Shown one piece after another: positions 14,523-21,704 of a DNA stretch of 21,704 bases. This stretch comes from Nitrospirota bacterium (GTDB lineage Bacteria > Nitrospirota > Thermodesulfovibrionia > JACRGW01): positions 1-21,704 of the forward strand of contig JACRGW010000118.1 in the NCBI GenBank assembly GCA_016212195.1, written 5' to 3'. The notes under the pieces were generated by a model, which saw only the letters and a list, made by a program, of their open reading frames with translations, did not search any database and was not told the DNA's origin. Made by a program: the position numbers and the translations under genes. Each line of letters opens with the position of its first letter. Position 1 is the stretch's first letter.

Positions 14523-15263
14523 TTAGTCTACACTCGATATTCTTATAACTCCGAAATCCTCTGACTGGAAGGTCCTTACAAGTTTCAGGCGGATAATCTC
14601 GAGAAGGGCAAGGAATGTTATAATAACCTCAGCCTTTGTAACATCCTTTGCAAAGAGCTCATAAAAGGTTATACTCTTTTTCCCCTGTAAAATGTCGAGT
14701 ATCATCGATATCTTATCCTTGAGACTCAGTTCCTCCCTTGTAACTTCATAAAAGGCCTCCTCAGGAATCTTCTCAAGAACTTTTTTTAATGCGGTCAACA
14801 GGTCGAAGAGATTTAGACCCAAAATCGAAGGTTCTCCATCTGCGATTAAGTCCTCAGGTTTTTGTGGTTGCCTTGAGAAGGCATCACGCCAGTATTGTTC
14901 TCTCGATGTAAGTTCCTCGGCGGCCTCTTTGAATCTTTTATAATCGAGGAGTCTCTGGACAAGCTCTGCCCTCGGGTCTTCCATCTTTTCTTCTGTTTCA
15001 CCTTTTTCCTCTGAAGGAGGAAGGAGCATCTTAGACTTTATATGGATCAGTGTCGCAGCCAGTACAAGGAATTCGCCGGCAATTTCGATATTAAGCTCCT
15101 TCATAATCTCAAGATATTCTAGATATTGCTGGGTGACCAGGGCTATAGGGATGTCATAGATATTTATTTCATTCTCTTTTATAAGGTGAAGAAGCAGATC
15201 TAAGGGGCCTTCGAAGACCTCGAGTTTTACTTTATAAAGTGGCTCTCCGGATGAACTATGCAT
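14523..15263 (-). CDS. scpA: Segregation and condensation protein A (kleisin)
   Basis: This 246-aa kleisin bridges the SMC heads and binds ScpB in the bacterial condensin. The N-terminal signature KLEVFEGPLDLLLHLIKENE (about 12-31) and IYDIPIALVTQQYLEYL (35-51) are typical. AGEFLVLAATLIHIKSKMLLPP (61-82) completes the SMC-binding helix bundle. The middle is acidic. The C-terminal winged helix includes KAEVIITFLALLEIIRLKLV near 210-229. It starts 4 bases after the trpS stop, with a short AGGA near the ATG, so it is in the M50-trpS-scpA unit. scpB, its usual next gene, is absent; a 101-base gap with a possible promoter and fmdB follow instead. Confidence 0.93.
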   Translation of the reverse strand: MHSSSGEPLYKVKLEVFEGPLDLLLHLIKENEINIYDIPIALVTQQYLEYLEIMKELNIEIAGEFLVLAATLIHIKSKMLLPPSEEKGETEEKMEDPRAELVQRLLDYKRFKEAAEELTSREQYWRDAFSRQPQKPEDLIADGEPSILGLNLFDLLTALKKVLEKIPEEAFYEVTREELSLKDKISMILDILQGKKSITFYELFAKDVTKAEVIITFLALLEIIRLKLVRTFQSEDFGVIRISSVD

Positions 15264-15267
15264 ATTC

Positions 15268-16248
15268 CTATATCTTCATTGCCTCCCGTACCATCGCCAT
15301 TGTTTCAGAGGCAACAGCCTTTGCCTTTTTAATACCAGAGGCTATGACCTTATCAAGTTGGTCCGGACGTGCTTCAAGTTCCTTCCTCTTTTCAGAAAAG
15401 GGCTTCAGGATAGCAAGGGCTTCTTTGATAAGCAGATTTTTATGGTCAGTACATCCTATCGAGGCATCCCTGCAATCCCTGTCTATCCTTTCAATATCAT
15501 CCTTTTTGCCAAATACCTTATGGAGGCTTTGGAGGGGACAAACATCTGGATTTCCAGGATCAGTTCTTCTTGCCCTTGCAGGGTCTGTGATCATTATCTT
15601 CATTTTCCTCTCCACCTCTTCAGGGCTATCCGATAAAAAGATGGCGTTCCCGTAGCTCTTGGACATCTTTCTTCCGTCAATTCCGATTATCTTTGGATAC
15701 TCGGTAAGCAAGGCCTGAGGCTCCGGGAAAATCTGACCATAGAAGTTGTTGAAACGCCTCGCTATCTCCCTCGTAATCTCGAGATGGGGTAATTGATCAA
15801 CTCCGACAGGGACATACCCTGCCCTGTAGATTAATATATCAGCTGCCTGAAGCACTGGATAACCTAAGAAACCGTAAGTACAAAGATCTCTATCCTTGAT
15901 CTCTTCCTGTTTTTCTTTATAGGTTGGAACCCTTTCGAGCCAGGGGAGGGGAGTTATCATGGATAATAGAAGGTGAAGCTCCGCATGTTCAGGCAGTCTG
16001 GACTGGATAAAGATGGTTGACTTCTTTGGATCAAGTCCTGCTGCGAGCCAGTCAATGAGTATATCCCTTATATTAGACCTGATCTCACTTACATCGGCAT
16101 AATTTGATGTGAGTGCATGCCAGTCAGCAATAAAATAAAAACAGTCGTACTCTTCCTGAAGTCTCACCCAGTTCTGCAGAGCGCCGAAGAGGTTTCCGAG
16201 GTGGAGTTTTCCGCTCGGCTGCATCCCGCTTAAGACCCTTCCTTTCAT
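15268..16248 (-). CDS. trpS: Tryptophanyl-tRNA synthetase
   Basis: This class I synthetase of about 326 aa charges tRNA-Trp. From the chosen start, the HIGH-type motif is in SGMQPSGKLHLGNLFGAL and the KMSKS motif in GIDGRKMSKSYGN; FLGYPVLQAADILIY and VGVDQLPHLEITREIARRFN lie between them, as in bacterial TrpRS. A GTG at 16257 would add three residues, but it lies within the AGGTGG Shine-Dalgarno of the ATG at 16248. That ATG also overlaps the upstream protease stop as ATGA, so translation is probably coupled. Length is standard. Confidence 0.96.
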   Translation of the reverse strand: MKGRVLSGMQPSGKLHLGNLFGALQNWVRLQEEYDCFYFIADWHALTSNYADVSEIRSNIRDILIDWLAAGLDPKKSTIFIQSRLPEHAELHLLLSMITPLPWLERVPTYKEKQEEIKDRDLCTYGFLGYPVLQAADILIYRAGYVPVGVDQLPHLEITREIARRFNNFYGQIFPEPQALLTEYPKIIGIDGRKMSKSYGNAIFLSDSPEEVERKMKIMITDPARARRTDPGNPDVCPLQSLHKVFGKKDDIERIDRDCRDASIGCTDHKNLLIKEALAILKPFSEKRKELEARPDQLDKVIASGIKKAKAVASETMAMVREAMKI

Positions 16249-16940
16249 AAAAGCCACCTGAGAGGAGAAAAGATAAGGATTAAAAGACCCCTTATGACAG
16301 TTGCTATAGGGATAACGAAATAATCTGTTATTCCCAGGATTATCAGGGTAAAAAGGATCATAAATCCAAAAGGCTCTATCTTTGAAAAACTATAGGCATA
16401 TCTGTCAGGGAGAAGTCCTATGAGAACCCTTCCACCATCGAGGGGAGGGATAGGTATGAGATTAAAGGCAGCGAGGAAAATATTTATTGTTGCACTGAAA
16501 CTCAGCATCTGTGAGATCGGAATTAGGAGTTTTGAGGCTAAAAACTGGGGAAGAAGGGTAGACAACTGAAGTGCAGCGATGATTATAGCAAGGAGGATGC
16601 TTATGGCAGCGAGGATAATATTTGTTGCAGGACCTGCGAAGGAGACTATCGCCATATCCCTCTTCGGGTTTCTGAGATTAAAGGGGTTCACAGGTACGGG
16701 CTTTGCATAACCGAAAGAAAAATTCCCATGGCTGAAGATTAAAAGGATTATTGGCATAATTATTGTGCCAAAGATGTCTATATGAACGATAGGGTTGATG
16801 GTAAGCCTGCCCATCTGTTTTGCTGTAGGGTCGCCGAGTCTATTCGCTACCCAGCCATGGGCGATCTCATGAAAGATGATTGCGAAAAGAAGGGGTATTG
16901 CTGCAATAGAAAGATTTTTTAGTATTGAATAAGGATCCAA
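16245..16940 (-). CDS. Site-2-type membrane metalloprotease (M50 family)
   Basis: This 231-aa integral membrane zinc protease has the active-site motif HEIAH at residues 24-28 in the first helix and the second metal-ligand motif NLIPIPPLDGGR at 160-171, with D168 the third ligand. GYAKPVPVNPFNLRNPKRD at 77-95 is a family landmark. It has no PDZ domain, so it belongs to the short S2P-like group rather than RseP. Such proteases cleave within membranes, often freeing regulators; the substrate is unknown. Start is TTG, with AAGGGGA just upstream, 8 bases after the pckA stop. The order protease-trpS-scpA is common, so context does not specify a substrate. Confidence 0.92.
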   Translation of the reverse strand: MDPYSILKNLSIAAIPLLFAIIFHEIAHGWVANRLGDPTAKQMGRLTINPIVHIDIFGTIIMPIILLIFSHGNFSFGYAKPVPVNPFNLRNPKRDMAIVSFAGPATNIILAAISILLAIIIAALQLSTLLPQFLASKLLIPISQMLSFSATINIFLAAFNLIPIPPLDGGRVLIGLLPDRYAYSFSKIEPFGFMILFTLIILGITDYFVIPIATVIRGLLILIFSPLRWLL

Positions 16941-16948
16941 GTTTCCCC

Positions 16949-18610
16949 TTATATAGGATGGAGTATGTTATCAATCACTGTCCTTGCCGCAACGAGAGGG
17001 TCTATAAAGGCGCTCTCCATGTCGTGTTCGATGTCCCTCTTGTTTGAGAGATAGGTAATCCTGTCCTGCATCCTGTCACGGAGATATCTGAGATATTCCT
17101 GGTCCTTTGTGGGTTTGTATTTCTTATCATAATCAGGGCCGAAAAGATCATTGCCGTTTTTCGGGAGGAGGAGCCCTTCGAATGCCTTCCACTCCTTCCA
17201 TTCGATCTTATCTCTAACAAGTTCGGTAACGATATTAAGGGAAAGTTCCTTCGGGATATCTATCAGATTCTGTGGTAGACCGAAGGCATGGGTGTTCATT
17301 ATATAGCATTCTGTATCGAGTTTGAAGAGTTTTTTGAACTGCTGGCAGTCTACCATAAGGGGATGGATCCTGAAGGGGTTTGCAAAGGGCTCTATTACGA
17401 GTTTTTCGAGTTCTTTAGGGTCGACGTTCTCAACTCCCTTTGCGCGCAATGTGCTCAGGGATGCGCCCATTGCGACTGCAAGCCCGACTGAATTGACCTT
17501 GCATATCGGTGGAAGGCTTGTATCTTTCTGGAGCCATATTACCATGCCGGGCCTTTCGCAGGAATTGGCGTGATTGAACATATCCCTTGATTTAAGGCAT
17601 CTGCCATTGTCGTTTCTTATATCCTCGCAGACCATCTTCCTCTTTCCATCAGGAAGTATTGTAGTACCCACATTATGTGCAGAGTAGAAGTACTTTATAT
17701 CAGGGTCATTAAATTTTACCGCGTCTGTTTTGTCAAAAAGTGCAGGTTCAAGACCAACAGTGAAGTTATGTTCAAGGTCTATCAAGAAGGCATCATCGTG
17801 GATCACATTTACCTTTTCATTCTTCTTTAAAGTACCTGCATGGTCATGGCTGTTTGTGATAGAGGATTTTCCGGAACCGGAAAGACCGAATACAGCCACA
17901 GGTGGTTTATTCCCTATCTTCTTGATACCACCGTGGCATGCGACCATGTTCTGGCGGACACCTATTGTCCAGGCGAGGGTGAGTGTGCCCTTTTTCCTTT
18001 CACCGAAGTATCTGAGACCGAGTATGGCGATACAGTTATTCTCCTCATCTATAATTACAAAACCGTTAGGAAAATCGGGATGTGACCATTCAGGGTCAGC
18101 GAATACAAGTATATCAGGTTCATCTAATGGTCTTGATTTTTTATAGAGATCGGTCCATGGCTTCATCCAGGGCGTGAAGTTAATCCCCCAGTCAAGCATG
18201 TTCTTTGCGTCGGTCTCAGGGCTTAAGAGATGGGCCCTTATCATGAAGTCGTGATGTAGTCCCACGATTCCTTCAAGCCATAAACCGGAACGACGATTAA
18301 AATTGTAAATTGCCTCACCCAAAAGTCCGAGAAATCTGTCTTTTTCCATGCCCATCTCCCTGACAAGACGCCTTGCCCTCGTTGTTCTACCTACTATCCC
18401 ACCATCGTTCGATACCAGTACCTTTGCATTCTTAGGGAGACCGAACTGCTGGGGTTTATACATAGGGTGGGAGGTTACGACAACCTCCGGCTGTTTGATG
18501 GCAAGACTGTAGAGTTCAGCCATATTCGTCTTCCTCACAGAATTAGCAAAGAAGGCGCTTTCTATATATGCCCTCCAGGATGAGCGTGGAATCTTATGTT
18601 TGCTTGCCAT
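16949..18610 (-). CDS. pckA: Phosphoenolpyruvate carboxykinase (ATP-type, divergent)
   Basis: This 553-aa cytosolic enzyme would convert oxaloacetate and ATP to PEP and carbon dioxide, or the reverse. The P-loop is GLSGSGKSS (242-250). The kinase-2-type metal site is HDDAF (271-275), where classical enzymes have GDDEHGW. YFGERKKG (201-208) aligns with the YGGEMKKG substrate/metal motif, with K206-K207, and H226 matches the second metal histidine. LPPICKVN (366-373) aligns with the LPPVSKLT region. The following SGYTAK-type signature is not recognisable, so this is a divergent branch; another kinase-like reaction cannot be excluded. ATG at 18610 has AAGGTGA upstream. It heads the leftward unit with the M50 protease. 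With citrate synthase, icd and mdh it serves the oxaloacetate node. Confidence 0.8.
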   Translation of the reverse strand: MASKHKIPRSSWRAYIESAFFANSVRKTNMAELYSLAIKQPEVVVTSHPMYKPQQFGLPKNAKVLVSNDGGIVGRTTRARRLVREMGMEKDRFLGLLGEAIYNFNRRSGLWLEGIVGLHHDFMIRAHLLSPETDAKNMLDWGINFTPWMKPWTDLYKKSRPLDEPDILVFADPEWSHPDFPNGFVIIDEENNCIAILGLRYFGERKKGTLTLAWTIGVRQNMVACHGGIKKIGNKPPVAVFGLSGSGKSSITNSHDHAGTLKKNEKVNVIHDDAFLIDLEHNFTVGLEPALFDKTDAVKFNDPDIKYFYSAHNVGTTILPDGKRKMVCEDIRNDNGRCLKSRDMFNHANSCERPGMVIWLQKDTSLPPICKVNSVGLAVAMGASLSTLRAKGVENVDPKELEKLVIEPFANPFRIHPLMVDCQQFKKLFKLDTECYIMNTHAFGLPQNLIDIPKELSLNIVTELVRDKIEWKEWKAFEGLLLPKNGNDLFGPDYDKKYKPTKDQEYLRYLRDRMQDRITYLSNKRDIEHDMESAFIDPLVAARTVIDNILHPI

Positions 18611-18702
18611 TTTTCACCTTTTTAGATATTGAAGGAAACCAAGGTATGTGCTAAGCACAGAATAATAATGAAAGATGCATTATTTAAATTAATAATTTTT
18701 GT

Positions 18703-18732
18703 AATATAAAATTTTAATCAGAGGGATGTCAA
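18703..18732 (-). promoter_or_regulatory. Candidate sigma-70 promoter for pckA
   Basis: On the minus strand a perfect TTGACA (18732-18727) is followed after 18 bases by TATATT (18708-18703). The leader before the pckA ATG would be about 85-90 bases and AT-rich. Confidence 0.5.
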
Positions 18733-18773
18733 GCTTAATATAATTTTAACGCCTGTCGTAATCTCAGCGATTA

Positions 18774-18782
18774 TGCTATAAT
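18774..18782 (+). promoter_or_regulatory. Candidate extended -10 promoter for the galT-like gene
   Basis: TGC directly precedes a perfect TATAAT (18777-18782). No good -35 is visible 16-18 bases upstream. The leader would be about 44 bases and includes GGGAGG six bases before the ATG at 18833. The 222-base pckA-galT gap otherwise holds only AT-rich sequence. Confidence 0.45.
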
Positions 18783-18832
18783 TATTAAAAACATTTATTC
18801 CGAACTCTGAATTTATCTATCGGGAGGTTAGA

Positions 18833-19861
18833 ATGGAGAATGAACTTAGAAGAGGGCCCATAACAGGTGTCTGGGTTGTAATGGTTAAGAATGGGACATC
18901 CATAGAGGGACTTCTGGATGGATGGGAAAGCAAGAGGCCCTTGCCAATTGAAGATATACAACCATGCCCTTTCTGCGAAGGAAACGAAAAAGATGCACCA
19001 TCTGAGATTTTGGCCTTCAGGAAAGGAGGAATACCAAATGGGCCAGGCTGGAAGATAAGGGTAGTCCCAAATAAATTCCCGATCTTCCAGATCCATGGAG
19101 AACTGGGTGGTAAGGCTGTAGGTATGTATGATAAGTTGGGTGGAATTGGCGCCCACGAAATAGTCGTAGAGACTCCTATACACAACAGGACATTAATTAC
19201 CTTGGATGAAAAAGAGGTGGAGGATATTCTATGGGCATATAGGGAAAGGGTGCTGGATCTTAAAAAAGATCGAAGGTTTAGGTATATACTGGTCTATAAA
19301 AACTACGGTCCATCTGTAGGGGCATCGATAAAACATTCCCATTCCCATATTGTAGCCACCCCTGTTACTCCGAGGAGAATAAAGGAAGAGTTAGAAGGGT
19401 CTCAGCATTATTATAAAATAAAGGAGAGGTGTATTTACTGTGATATCATAAGACAGGAAATAAGAATCGAGGAAAGAATAATCCTTGAGAATGATCACTT
19501 CCTCTGCTTTTCTCCTTTTGCCTCCATATATCCGTTTCAGGCATGGATTACTCCAAAGACTCATGAGGTCTTCTTTGAGCAGAATGAAAGGTATGACCTT
19601 CTTGCATCAATACTCAGGGAGGTACTGGACAAAATCAGTAGAGGACTTAAGGATCCTGACTATATCTTTGTCATACATACAGGTCCAAACATTGAAGCAA
19701 AAAGGGGGAGGCTTTACTGGCAGACACTCCAGTATGATTTTCACTGGCATATCGAGATAATGCCGAGGGTACGAAACCTTACGGGGTTCGAAATAGGGGC
19801 TGGATTCCATATAAATCCTGTTCTCCCCGAAGATGCAGCTAAATATCTGAGAGATGCTTAA
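18833..19861 (+). CDS. GalT-family nucleotidyltransferase with HIT-like HSHSH active site
   Basis: This 342-aa protein has the double-HIT fold of galactose-1-phosphate uridylyltransferase. Zinc ligands C45 and C48 (CPFC), H108 (GAHE) and H168 match E. coli C52, C55, H115 and H164. H170 matches the nucleophile H166. The next position, Gln168 in GalT (HPHGQ), is H172 here, giving HSHSH, the triad of HIT hydrolases. A second CxxC (C200, C203) and FHWHIEI (H304, H306) lie in the C-terminal half. ADP-glucose phosphorylase and UDP-sugar transferases share this fold, so the substrate is open and galT is not assigned. It stands alone on the plus strand with its own extended -10; no galactose genes adjoin it. 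Confidence 0.8.
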   Translation: MENELRRGPITGVWVVMVKNGTSIEGLLDGWESKRPLPIEDIQPCPFCEGNEKDAPSEILAFRKGGIPNGPGWKIRVVPNKFPIFQIHGELGGKAVGMYDKLGGIGAHEIVVETPIHNRTLITLDEKEVEDILWAYRERVLDLKKDRRFRYILVYKNYGPSVGASIKHSHSHIVATPVTPRRIKEELEGSQHYYKIKERCIYCDIIRQEIRIEERIILENDHFLCFSPFASIYPFQAWITPKTHEVFFEQNERYDLLASILREVLDKISRGLKDPDYIFVIHTGPNIEAKRGRLYWQTLQYDFHWHIEIMPRVRNLTGFEIGAGFHINPVLPEDAAKYLRDA

Positions 19862-19897
19862 GAAAGATAGTTATTCAGAATGTCAGAAAATGAGAAT

Positions 19898-19916
19898 CAG
19901 ACCAGACCAGACCAGA
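19898..19916. repeat. Short CAGAC tandem repeat
   Basis: CAGAC is repeated 3.8 times just after the galT-like gene and before the transposase remnant. It is probably slippage or debris at the edge of the insertion; no function is suggested. Confidence 0.7.
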
Positions 19917-19938
19917 AGAGATTTGCAATGTGCATTGT

Positions 19939-20412
19939 GATTTTCTGACGACTTTTTCAAATTACTGATTCAAATAGGAGGATACGGATACTGACGATCA
20001 TTGACATCTACACAAGGGAATGTCTCAGGGTAGAGGTAGACACTTCAATTAACGGTCAGAGGATAACTACAGTACTGGGTCATATAGCCTTGATGAGAGG
20101 ATTACCCGAGAGCATTGTTGTGGATCATGGCCCGGAGTTTATCAGTAACGCCATGGATGCATGGGCATATGAGCGAGGAATAGAGCTGAGTTTTATCAGA
20201 CCGGGGAACCTGTTGAGAATGCCTTTATTGAAAGTTTTAATGGGCGGCTCCGGAATGAGTGTTTAAACCAGAATTGGTTCATGAGCATAGAGCATACGCG
20301 GAAGGTGATAGAAGCATGGAGAAATGTCTTTGAAACGACCAGAACTGCCATAAACGACCTCCCTCCTCCGCAATCACTTATCCCTGTGCCTGAGAAGTGC
20401 CACTCAGCATAA
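19939..20412 (+). pseudogene. Decayed IS3-family transposase (OrfB/integrase core) remnant
   Basis: From 19979 the frame reads RIRILTIIDIYTRECL and later VVDHGPEF, then SFIRPG. A one-base loss near 20207 (GGGAAC where GGGAAAC is expected) shifts the rest. In the next frame VENAFIESFNGRLRNECLNQ and the helix ending EAWRNVF follow, to a TAA at 20410. These are the second Asp and the Glu of the DDE integrase core of IS3 elements (IS407-like by recall). The segment with the first Asp (about 19939-19960) is out of frame and degenerate, the usual RPHSSL end is lost, and OrfA is absent. No terminal inverted repeats or target duplications were found. It is dead. Confidence 0.85.
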
Positions 20413-20652
20413 AAAATGTTGAAAAAATGTGCTTATTTGATAAAATTTAAATAATCCTAAAAAGCGATTTTTTATCATCCTATCTTCTCATCTATCATCA
20501 TCTATTATCTCTTCGGTGAGGCAAATAGAACTCAAACCCCTACGATTTTTTATTTTGTTGTTTTTCTGTTTCTCCTGTGATACTTTATTAGCTACAGGGA
20601 CATCATAAAAAGTTAGAACCTTGTAGAATATGTCCCGCCAGAAGTGTGACGG
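20413..20652. other. Non-coding stretch between IS remnant and permease fragment
   Basis: I see no gene here. It has an AAAAAATGT direct repeat (about 20411-20430), a low-complexity ATCATC/TCATCTAT stretch (about 20474-20510) and T-rich sequence. It probably includes the lost right end of the IS and rearranged DNA. The part nearest the permease has no clear promoter or Shine-Dalgarno. Confidence 0.5.
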
Positions 20653-21063
20653 TTGTTTAAAGATATACTGACATTTCCTTCAAAGAACCTTATATATCTC
20701 ATCCCATTAACGATTGTATTTGGGTTATTGGCTGGCTATTTTACTGATACATCATCGCTGAAAAGACTCATCATTCCTGTAGTGATACTTATGATTTATC
20801 CTGCGATGATAGGTTTCAGCCTGCATGAACTTATCAATTTGTCCGAGAGAAAATTAATAGTAATATCACTTTTTATTAACTTTGTATTAGTACCTGTTGT
20901 TGCATACCTCCTCGGTTTAATGTTTTTGCTAAAGACCCCTGAACTCTTTGCTGGACTGGCAGTCGTTTCTCTTCTACCTACAGCCGCCATGACAATTCCT
21001 TTCACGGTATTTGCTAAAGGAAATGTTGAAGCATCTATAAAGCTTACAGTTATCAGCCTTTGA
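20653..21063 (+). pseudogene. Truncated ACR3/bile acid:sodium symporter-like permease
   Basis: The frame gives 136 aa with four or more membrane helices (starting IYLIPLTIVFGLLAGYF; also LINLSERKLIVISLFINFVLVPVVAYLLG and GLAVVSLLPTAAMTIPFTVFAKGN, listed here in separate segments). The pattern fits the arsenite-permease/BASS fold, which normally has about 300-340 aa and ten helices. Everything after LTVISL is missing and a TGA stops the frame at 21061. The start is a TTG just after an in-frame TGA (20647-20649), with no good ribosome site. In the neighbouring frame a short tail (FEEFEVLTNKRLGGKPNE) runs from about 21041 to the next gene, consistent with a deletion junction. No arsenic genes are adjacent. 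Likely a broken gene. Confidence 0.65.
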
Positions 21064-21103
21064 GGAGTTCGAAGTTCTCACTAATAAGAGATTAGGAGGA
21101 AAA

Positions 21104-21129
21104 CCAAATGAGGTATCCAAATGAGGTAT
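21104..21129. repeat. Perfect 13-bp tandem duplication over a start codon
   Basis: CCAAATGAGGTAT occurs at 21104-21116 and again at 21117-21129. Each copy contains an ATG. The first ATG (21108) sits eight bases after AGGAGG (21094-21099) but opens only MRYPNEVY and then a TGA at 21132-21134. The second ATG (21121) starts the real gene. Confidence 0.95.
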
Positions 21130-21704
21130 ATTGATATTCATTCTCATGTTGCCCCAGGTGTAAATTTCGAGGAAATAATCGAGGATATAAACGCAAATGA
21201 TGTCTCTCATATAGGGATAATGCCACGTGGAGGAGCCAACGAAGACCAAGTTTTAGCATTTTATGAAAATTACCCGGACAGAGTAATTCCCTTCTACGGA
21301 GGATGTGCCATTCAGACCTTATTGATGCAGGGGTCTAATATCTCCATGAACAAAGAAACAGTTATATTTTTCCAGGGTTATCGCAAGGATTGGTGGGGAG
21401 AAAATCTTGAACAATCAATAGAAAAGATAGAGAAGGATTTAAAAGGAGCACCTTATAGAGGAATCGGGGAGATACGGCTGAGACATTATGGTAATGGACC
21501 AACGGTTCCTGAGAAGGAGCATGACTATAATTTCCCAGTGGATTCACCATTTATGTTCAGGTTAGTTGACCTTGCTGCTAAATTGAATCTCCCTGTAGCT
21601 ATCCACATGGAAGCTGAATCCAGAGGAGAGCATATAGAGTTTCTGGGCAAATCTGCTGATGAAGATACAGTCTCTGCCTTTGAGAGACTCCTTGACCACA
21701 ATAA
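21121..21704 (+). CDS. TIM-barrel amidohydrolase (metal-dependent hydrolase), 3' end beyond window
   Basis: The frame stays open for 194 codons from ATG 21121 to the window edge. DIHSH at residues 5-9 gives the usual two metal-binding histidines of the amidohydrolase barrel. GEIR at 116-119 supplies a likely bridging Glu, and AIHMEAE at 160-166 gives the H162 strand-end ligand. This order fits TatD- or Amidohydro_2-like enzymes; the substrate cannot be told. The ribosome site AGGAGG is 21 bases from this ATG because of a 13-bp duplication; the earlier ATG at the right spacing is out of frame. Expression may therefore be reduced or depend on reinitiation. It follows the truncated permease by 57 bases. 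Confidence 0.8.
   Translation, partial: MRYIDIHSHVAPGVNFEEIIEDINANDVSHIGIMPRGGANEDQVLAFYENYPDRVIPFYGGCAIQTLLMQGSNISMNKETVIFFQGYRKDWWGENLEQSIEKIEKDLKGAPYRGIGEIRLRHYGNGPTVPEKEHDYNFPVDSPFMFRLVDLAAKLNLPVAIHMEAESRGEHIEFLGKSADEDTVSAFERLLDHN

Noticed and set aside
15239..15655. Plus-strand frame of 138 codons opposite trpS.
   Set aside because: Antisense to the conserved KMSKS-containing half of TrpS; low-complexity Ser/Leu composition and no domain.
17730..18146. Plus-strand frame of 138 codons opposite pckA.
   Set aside because: Antisense to the P-loop region of PEP carboxykinase; composition typical of a shadow frame.
18785..19185. Minus-strand frames of 132 and 122 codons opposite the galT-like gene.
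   Set aside because: Antisense to the conserved CPFC zinc motif region; aromatic-rich shadow translations without family resemblance.
1..21704. CRISPR arrays, tRNA or rRNA genes and riboswitches.
   Set aside because: I looked for regularly spaced repeats, tRNA-like cloverleaf ends and conserved RNA motifs by eye and saw none; a covariance-model search would be needed to exclude small RNAs.

Overview
The window reads as a dense, ordinary stretch of bacterial chromosome with one untidy accessory end (about 19.86-21.1 kb) and one notable partial gene at the left edge. The base composition looks moderately AT-rich. Short intergenic gaps, many GTG and TTG starts, a dedicated set of TCA and anaplerotic enzymes, FmdB, YtxH and DUF948 proteins, and dispersed palindromic repeats of the 'FPRKWES'-encoding kind all suit an anaerobic or microaerophilic Gram-negative bacterium. 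By gestalt I would place it in Nitrospirota or a related deltaproteobacterial-like lineage. That is an inference from gene style, not a phylogenetic result.

Layout. Positions 1-10553 are transcribed leftward. In transcription order they encode a TonB-like protein, a SurA-like chaperone, a DUF948/YtxH pair, a YeiH-type transporter, a REC-GAF-HD-GYP response regulator, a short homocitrate-synthase-family enzyme (best guess Re-citrate synthase), isocitrate dehydrogenase, a CNNM/CorC-type membrane protein, malate dehydrogenase, and a CRISPR Cas6-type endoribonuclease that runs off the left edge. Positions 10594-10645 hold back-to-back promoters that appear to share one -35 hexamer. Rightward from there come atpB and atpE (F0 a and c), a strong terminator, a REP-like inverted repeat pair and gltX. 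From 18610 back to 13341 a second leftward block encodes PEP carboxykinase, a site-2-type M50 protease, TrpS, ScpA, an FmdB zinc-ribbon protein and a TIM-barrel sugar-phosphate isomerase. From 18833 rightward come a GalT-family protein, a decayed IS3-family transposase, a truncated ACR3/bile-acid-symporter-like permease, and the start of an amidohydrolase that runs off the right edge.

How the genes work together. Citrate synthase (Re-type candidate), isocitrate dehydrogenase and malate dehydrogenase lie in one transcription unit. With PEP carboxykinase elsewhere in the window they cover much of the oxaloacetate/citrate/2-oxoglutarate node, so central carbon metabolism is a theme. The F0 a and c genes form their own unit, and the c subunit carries the side-chain set known from sodium-binding c-rings.

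The best items for a second look are these: (1) the cas6 reading frame, which stays open straight through three different palindromic repeat elements; (2) the Re-citrate synthase candidate; (3) the sodium-type c subunit; (4) a GalT homologue whose signature Gln is replaced by His, giving a HIT-hydrolase-like triad; and (5) a 13-bp tandem duplication that moves the ribosome-proximal ATG of the last gene out of frame. I did not find a clearly new multi-gene system.
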